The notes under the pieces: generated by a model
What the model saw: the letters and a program-made list of their open reading frames with translations, nothing else
Database searches by the model: none
What the model was told of the DNA's origin: nothing
Program-made: the position numbers and the translations under genes
Assembly (NCBI RefSeq): GCF_000516985.1
Contig: NW_006917102.1
Coordinates: 1,869,681-1,933,680 of the forward strand
Direction: 5' to 3'
From: Pestalotiopsis fici W106-1
Lineage: Eukaryota > Ascomycota > Sordariomycetes > Amphisphaeriales > Sporocadaceae
DNA: 64,000 nt
Shown: piece by piece, positions 58,251 through 64,000 of the stretch
Position numbering within the stretch: the first letter of the stretch is position 1
Layout of the letters: each line of letters opens with the position of its first letter

Positions 58251-58989
58251 GCGGCCATGAAGGAGCGACAAACTATTATGGACAGTGTGCCAGTGTAGCA
58301 CAAGAAAAGCAGAGTAACAAAGAAAACGCTCTTTGAAATTGATTATACTCAATCAATAAGGTGGGGATGTTATACACAGTACGTAGATGATGATCCATTA
58401 CAGACGGTCCGGGCGATCATTAGAGATTACCTTGATTGTACATGATCGGGTGATAGTCCCGGGCGTTTGCTAATAAGGCTACTTGGTACTGAGCATGTAT
58501 CTTGGATACGTCAGATCATTTGAGCTCGGCTCGCTTGGACAAGATGATACACATTGAGGAACTGCGAGTGAGATGACACAAGATAGTTGCCACCAGCGTC
58601 GCACAAGTAAGTATGTACCTATGGTTCAAAGACAAGACAAAGAGCAAAGACACGGCAGGAGCGATGACGCTAAAGCGTAACGGCTTAAACTCCAGTGCCA
58701 TGTGCCCTTGGCTTTGTCTTGTTGGCGCATTAGTATCTCAATTTTTAAGGGTCCAGAAAGCATAGCATTTGAATTCCAGGTACTAGGTAGGAGTTCTTGA
58801 CAATACTTCAACAACATTGAATACCATCCAAGGCAGGCATAATCGGCATATCTACCTGGGCCAGTAGTCTTGAACAGCTACCTGGCAATTTGCCTCCATT
58901 GTATTATTAGTTGATTGTAACTGTTGTAAGAAATCGTCCGATGTAACCTTTTCACGCACAAAAGGCGCAGAGGAAGCAGTGCATCAATG

Positions 58990-59043
58990 CGCTAAACTAC
59001 GCGGAATCCGCGCATCCACGCTAAAGTACGCACAATCCGCGCA
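58990..59043 (+). promoter_or_regulatory. Two tandem 25-bp elements upstream of the metallothionein gene
   Basis: Copy 1 (58990-59014) and copy 2 (59019-59043) agree in 22 of 25 positions. Both begin CGCTAAA, continue TACGC and end AATCCGCGCA; the differences lie at one base after CTAAA and two bases before AATCC. Start-to-start spacing is 29 bp. They end about 78 bp before the TATA box. Metal-responsive transcription from repeated sites is the rule for metallothionein genes, so these are good candidates for the metal-regulatory element; the binding factor is unknown. Confidence 0.65.
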
Positions 59044-59120
59044 GAGAAGGCGGCACTTTGATTGGACAGCATGACGTTGTGGAGTCCAAGGAATCAGCTG
59101 CGACTCAGGGTCTCATTGGA

Positions 59121-59128
59121 TATATAAG
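59121..59128 (+). promoter_or_regulatory. TATA box of the metallothionein gene
   Basis: TATATAAG on the plus strand, about 150 bp before the ATG, at a usual distance for a short A/C-rich leader (59160-59269 is rich in CAA and ACA). Confidence 0.7.
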
Positions 59129-59269
59129 GGACAGGACTTCCACTCTTCTCTCGAACAATTACCATTCACAATCACAACATCAAACAACAATCTGACAAGA
59201 TCAAGACTTCTGTCTACAACACTTACATACACACAAACCCAAACCCAAATCACAAACCAAACCATCAAA

Positions 59270-59502
59270 ATGAAGGGTGACTGCGGATGCTCTGGCTCCT
59301 CTAGCTGTAAGCTTGAACCCCTCCCTCTTCTTATCTGCCTTTACCCCGCCGCCAACACCTACCCCGCCTCCCATTCAGCGGTAGTCGATGGCAGCAAAAG
59401 AGAAAACCACCAACTATAATCATCAGATTTACTGACTTCGCCCTCTCCTTCACAGGCACTTGCAGCTCTGGAAACTGCTCCTGCTCCGGCTGCGGCAAAT
59501 AA
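59270..59502 (+). CDS. Copper-type metallothionein, 27 residues
   Basis: Two exons, 59270-59306 and 59456-59502, joined in phase at a Cys codon. The peptide begins MKGDCGCSGSSSC and ends CSCSGCGK, with seven cysteines in CxC and C-x(n)-C spacing. The pattern is nearly that of the small Neurospora crassa copper metallothionein, which binds Cu(I) through seven cysteines. It would buffer copper (perhaps also zinc or cadmium) in the cytosol. The intron (149 nt) is longer than the coding sequence (84 nt with stop). Promoter elements and TATA box support a real, regulated gene. Confidence 0.93.
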
Positions 59503-61101
59503 GCCAACCACAACCACATCTTTCGAAGCTTAGCTTCGCCTCATCGCATCACTAGCAGACAAGACAATTGTCTGTGGTCAAATCCTCTCGGCAAACAGTT
59601 TCACGCAAACAACATGTGCTAGATTTTGGACGGGTGTCGATCGAGGATCAGGTGGAGGGAGGGTGTTTCATTAGAAAGACGTAGTTCTTTGAGAATAAAT
59701 ACACAACTGTGATCGTCTAATACTGTCGTTTCCAAGTGCCGTTTGACCATTATGCCTCGTCCAAAGTGCATTTCCTGCCTAGACTGCAAAAGTAGAGATC
59801 GAAAACAGAGAAAGACCATTGTCTAATGTAGATCTAGATAGTGCTAGAGACTACTGGTTCCTTGCAAACTTTCTTCCAATATGATCAAAGTCGTGTCACC
59901 TGCACCCTTGAACTGTATTATCGCTATTTCCTAATTCGCCTGCCAAGCTAGCTTGATAGACCAGATGCGCACCCACCCGCAGAAATTGACCCCGGTATTC
60001 AGAATCGCAACTTGACAAGGTTGATATGTGACGACACATGTCGACGGGCAGCCTGGCGTTGGCCGGAGAGCCTGCAGCCAGCAATGGATGAACAGCTTCT
60101 CGCAAGTGACATCGGATGATCATCGAAAGCTCGAGCTTACCACTCGAGTCAGTCACACTGCGCTACCTCATCAGACGCATACAGCCTCGGACCGGCCAGC
60201 ACCTTACTTGGCGCCGCCCGTTGCGCACGTTCGCCGTGTTGGAAGCATCCAAGGCGTCTCCTACGTTTCGAATACAACTGCCTCGGTTCTGTCCATACAG
60301 AGGCATATTCAATTCAGCATGCAAGGCCATCCAGTTTATGAGCTATATTGATTATGATGTGCTGGCAAAAGCAGAAAGGTCACGGGTCGGGTGAGAATGG
60401 ACCAGGTCCAAACGCGGTCGGTCTCGGACGCAGCATGTTCGGCGCAAATATTGTCGGAACTACAATACATAAAGTGTTCCAGCGCATGTAGGCAAGAAGG
60501 ATCCAATTACCTCACAACTAACACTGCTGACGGGCATAAGGGAAATTCTCAATGCTCTGTCCCTCGGCCCGATTTTGAATGAGAGCAGCAGGCCGCAGAA
60601 GGTGATTACAAGTGATGCAAAACTTGAAAGAGACCGGAGGAGTGGCAGGCGACTTGCACCACCCAAGCACCCACACACATTTTCCATGTCGTTCGTTCAC
60701 CGTATTGTGATACCGCCTTCTCCCAACCTAACAACTTGATCAGCAGAACTACATATATCCCCAACGCTTGCCAGATGAGGCTAAGCATGTGAGATGAAGG
60801 CACACTTTTGCAGCAATTTTTCAGTCTCTGTGAACAATATTTAGTTTTTTCCATCCAATGCGATCAAGTTGGACAACTATTAAGTGGTTCCCGCGTGGGT
60901 CTCTTTACTGGGCCGCTATTATGGAGTAAATTACGCGGCAACAACCCGATTCCTAGGAGCAGGCTCAACCTAGACTAAATGAAGGGCGGCCCGGATCTGG
61001 CATTCCAGGGCACAAGGACTATACTGAAGAAGAAAAGCCAGAGTAGGAGAAAAAAAAAAGAATAATTAACCGAAACATGAGATTCTGAAGCCGCCGCGCC
61101 A
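59503..61101. other. Intergenic region after the metallothionein gene
   Basis: About 1.6 kb. The first 100 bp (3' leader of the metallothionein mRNA) contain two small perfect palindromes, 59524-59538 and 59562-59573. No gene recognised in the rest. Confidence 0.5.
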
Positions 61102-62367
61102 ATGACGGATCCGGCGAGATACTGGCCGGGCGGCGTCCCTTCCGAAGTTCGATTCCACCCAACTCCCATCCGTGGGTCCTTGAGAAACGAGATCAAAGGT
61201 TGGCAGCTTTTCCTCAAGGTGAGTTGAAAAGAGTAACATGGCAATTTCCCCCAACCTCATACCCGCCCCGACGAGTCATGTTTTCTCTCATGCTATACTG
61301 CATAACATTTACACCCATGACAACTCGCTAAAACCTTTGGGCAAACCAGGAGAATGCAGTCGGCCGTGGGCCAGGGGACACTGATGACACTTTTGAAGTG
61401 CGGCAGAGACGCAAGCTCATGCAGAGGTGGGCTTCCATGAGCCAGTCGGACCGCGACGCTTATCAGAACCGCGCCCCATGTAGAGCCGGGGACTCGTGGT
61501 ACCCCGAGGTGCTCCGGAGCCGCTCCTCCTCCTCCTTGTTCTCGTCGGGCATGGAAGAAACGCCAGGGACGCCGGCCGAGAATGTCAGGCTCGTCAATCT
61601 CATTGCGCCGCTGCCCCTGGGCCCCCGGAACCGGGCCCTGTGGACCAAGATGCGCATCATGCTGTATAATCTCGACGGAGACAATGGCACCATATTCCAG
61701 TGGCAGGACGACGACGAAAAGATTACTTATTGCGTGCCCAACGATGCCGAGCCCAACCTGCTCACGTCAAACACCTTTCTCAAGTGGTGCTATATCGAAA
61801 ACGCCAACTTTGATTGCATGGCCATGACCAGGAGCGGGACGGTGATATTGCATAGGAGGCGGAGCACGGTGGTGCTGATTGACCAGGAGGCACTCGACAC
61901 GGGTCTGATTCTGCTTTGCCGCCTGGCCAACAATGGACAAGTCTTGGCCGAGGGAAGAGTCTGGCCGTTGAGGATGAAGGACGCCTACGAAAAGATGACT
62001 ATCCTCGGTTGGTCTGTTGACGAGGTGCTCGAGGGTGACACTTTTAAAAACCCTTATAGACTGAGGTAAGTCCCAATCCTCAGGGACATTGACTTGCTGC
62101 ATTTTGTCTCGTCTTCAGCGGGACACCTGCTAATCTAACCATATCGATAGTTCGAATATGGAGGAGCCATTACTCGACATTCTCGACGCCAAAGCCCCAT
62201 ACATTTACCAGCCCGACATTGATCTCTGGATGGAAGCTATTGAGAGATGCGCCCCAGGTTATCTGGAGATGGAGGACGAAAATGATGGCATGGTTGAAGA
62301 TTATGACCATGACAATTTCAGGACCAATGAAGAGTTGGCGCATCTCCCTTGGAGCGATGAGCTCTAG
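61102..62367 (+). CDS. Protein with HMG-box-like N terminus, function unknown
   Basis: Three exons: 61102-61218, 61350-62065 and 62151-62367, giving 349 residues. The junctions keep phase and use GTGAGT/CCAG and GTAAGT/ATAG. The N-terminal 75 residues look like an HMG box: WQLFLKENAVG, then a basic QRRKLMQRWASMSQSDRDAY with QNRAP. The aromatic/basic pattern and spacing fit, but the helix-1/2 connection is short and acidic. The rest has no domain I recognise. It contains RNRALWTKMRIMLYNLDGDNG and a Trp-rich segment, and ends acidic (LEMEDENDGMVEDYD region). A nuclear DNA-bending role is possible only if the box is real. A start inside exon 2 would lose the box. Confidence 0.7.
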
Positions 62368-62965
62368 CTGATAGCAACCAAAATGACTGACTGAACCAGC
62401 TCATATCAAGGTTGCCAGTAGATCTAAAAAATAAATCCTTCATAGAGTTCATGCTGGAAATTCGGCAGCGGCATAGATTGTATGTATATGGGAAAGAGAA
62501 AAGTCCTTGTCCTTTTTAACTATAGAGATACACCAGTAAAAAGTCACAAGACCAATGAACGATGCTTGCTTGAATTGATTCAGATATAAAAACCAATAAA
62601 TGAGTATCAGAATGGTAAAAAGCCACATGGCAGCGAAAGCTATTGGATATTTCGGTACGAGTTGCCTAGGACAAGATGGATGGACTAAGCAAAGGAATTG
62701 GTTGGCACTTGTTGTCTCTATTCAAGATATTAGATTGCTCGAGAATTAACGATCTTTATTTGGATCAGAAAATCTATGACTTGGATCTGTATATCAAACA
62801 TTAGACATACGAGGAGCTCTAATCGGCAAGATGACAACCATGGTCCGAAGGATCGCCTGGCCAATGCTGGGTAATAAAGGGCGATGGGAATGTTTCCTGC
62901 TGGAGTAGCCAAGAACGGAGTCATCAATGAGATGGTTGGTCGAGGAGTAGAAATTCGGACTTGAA
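62368..62965. other. Convergent 3' region
   Basis: About 600 bp shared by the 3' ends of the HMG-like and thioesterase genes; AT-rich and otherwise empty. Confidence 0.5.
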
Positions 62966-63890
62966 TCAGTCGACATCTTCCAGATTGACACCCTCTGGAG
63001 GCGTATATGGCTCTCCCGTTTGCGACTTCCAGGCTTGCGTGACATATCTATTTGGGGGGTTAGAGGCTAAACGACATACTTGGCAAAAACGAGAGCTGGC
63101 TTACTTGGTGTGGCTTCCTCGTGCAGCAAGCTCACCCTTGCTGTTCGTAAAGGTAATGGATGTGTATGCAAGAGTCTTGCCGACTGTCATGTATGTGAGT
63201 ATCTGCCTGACAATGTATGAAAGGGCGGCTTACTCTTGTCGCACACTGCAGTTGCTGAAAGCTTTTCTCCGACCTTGCCTCCGCTGCTCAAGTATGTGAC
63301 TGAATAAAGTCAGCAGATATATTTCGAGAAGAAATGGGTGGGGCATTACCGTTCAGATCTGTCGAGACGCCCGTGGCATACAGCCCCATGGAGGCGACGG
63401 CGAGCGATCCACCCAAGTCAACCATGCTGGCAATTGTACCTCCATGGAGGATCTTGAGTCGGTTCTTGAAGTATCATTAGTCTCCATGGCGGATCATCCT
63501 CCATTGGAAGTTGTGACAAACCGTGTGATCCTTGGTTATGTCCAACTCAAAGTCCACTCTGCCTCGCACGGCATTGACAATCCTCAACTGCTCATGTCAG
63601 TGGGTTCGTCTGTACCGGACACAAGACGGGACACTTACATGAGGCCCAAGCAATCTATATCAAACATATATCTCTGTCAGCTCCAACAAGGCGAGGATTT
63701 GTGGCGGGAGATGGCGATATCTCTTTATCTGGCTCAATGGCGACTAACCTCGGCTCCAGACCGGACTCGGCCATGAACGACTTCAAGACCTGGGAGAATC
63801 AAGTCAGTTTCATAACTTGATGGATTGAAATTTGGATTTTCCAAAACTTACACCCTTGACGAATTTGACTGGAGTTGCTTTTTGAGACAT
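62966..63890 (-). CDS. Hotdog-fold acyl-CoA thioesterase (ACOT13/THEM2-like)
   Basis: Hydrolyses acyl-CoA to fatty acid and CoA, probably in mitochondria or cytosol. Eight exons in phase: 63890-63852, 63789-63749, 63654-63639, 63587-63522, 63464-63350, 63299-63234, 63183-63105 and 63047-62966, giving 167 residues. The catalytic region is NRLKILHGGTIASMVDLGG: Asn55, the HGG at 61-63 and Asp70 have exactly the spacing of the human THEM2 residues Asn50, His56-Gly58 and Asp65. The family core continues with VTYLSSGGKVG and CDKIGKTLAYTS. Exon 3 is a 16-nt micro-exon. Seven introns within 504 coding bases is unusually dense. Start chosen as the only ATG before the core. No cleavable signal seen. 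Confidence 0.9.
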
Positions 63891-64000
63891 TGTGGGCGAC
63901 TATTCGAGTATACCAACGGATGATATATGGAATAAAGAAGAGTGCATTTGATGTGTCTACGTCAAAACATGCTGTAGTTGGCCAATGGATCAGCGGAGCG

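Larger units (their letters stand above)
56187..59269. other. Gene-free stretch before the metallothionein gene
   Basis: About 3.1 kb. Left end: promoter of the membrane-protein gene. Right end: metallothionein promoter with two 25-bp elements and a TATA box. Between them only short, unconvincing frames, a CAGG microsatellite and a 9-bp GC-rich hairpin (58220-58250). Confidence 0.5.

Overview
The window is eukaryotic and reads as a filamentous ascomycete, most likely Sordariomycetes and probably Hypocreales. Introns are short (about 50-170 nt) with GTAAGT/GTATGT-type donors. Intergenic stretches are long. The recognisable proteins (Sup35 with a Q/G/Y-rich head, PAN2, AcuF-type PEPCK, a Neurospora-type copper metallothionein, Yrb30-type Ran binder) are typical of that group. 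The genus cannot be fixed from sequence reading alone. I find 18 protein-coding genes (one cut by the window edge) and no tRNA, rRNA, CRISPR array or intact transposon. For spliced genes I reconstructed exon boundaries by hand and checked that the reading phase is kept across every junction.

Left part (1-20.8 kb): the 5' part of a secreted laccase-type multicopper oxidase and a secreted GH43 glycosidase, both minus strand and separated by about 6.3 kb without a recognisable gene. Then come a SNF2/Uls1-like ATPase (+), a Yrb30-type RanGTP-binding protein (-) and the translation termination factor eRF3/Sup35 (+).

Middle part (20.8-45.7 kb): a plus-strand series of gluconeogenic PEPCK, a D-2-hydroxyacid dehydrogenase and the PAN2 deadenylase subunit. 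A gene-free stretch of nearly 7 kb follows, leading into a GDS1-type winged-helix nuclear protein. An OMS1-like mitochondrial methyltransferase lies convergent to it. These are mostly housekeeping genes.

Right part (47-64 kb): an accessory-looking block of five strand-alternating genes: NmrA-like reductase (-), alcohol acetyltransferase-like enzyme (+), flavin monooxygenase (-), double GFA/CENP-V zinc protein (+) and rhodopsin-domain membrane protein (-). They share two divergent promoters, one carrying a perfect 29-bp palindrome. It looks like a small tailoring or detoxification cluster without a backbone synthase, but this is inference. It is followed by a 27-residue metallothionein with two near-identical 25-bp promoter elements, an HMG-box-like protein of unknown function and an eight-exon hotdog thioesterase.

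The observations most worth following are the tandem elements of the metallothionein promoter, the palindrome in the acyltransferase/reductase promoter, the Sup35 intron whose retention would release a free prion-like domain, and the in-frame coding-like leader without ATG in front of the SNF2 gene.
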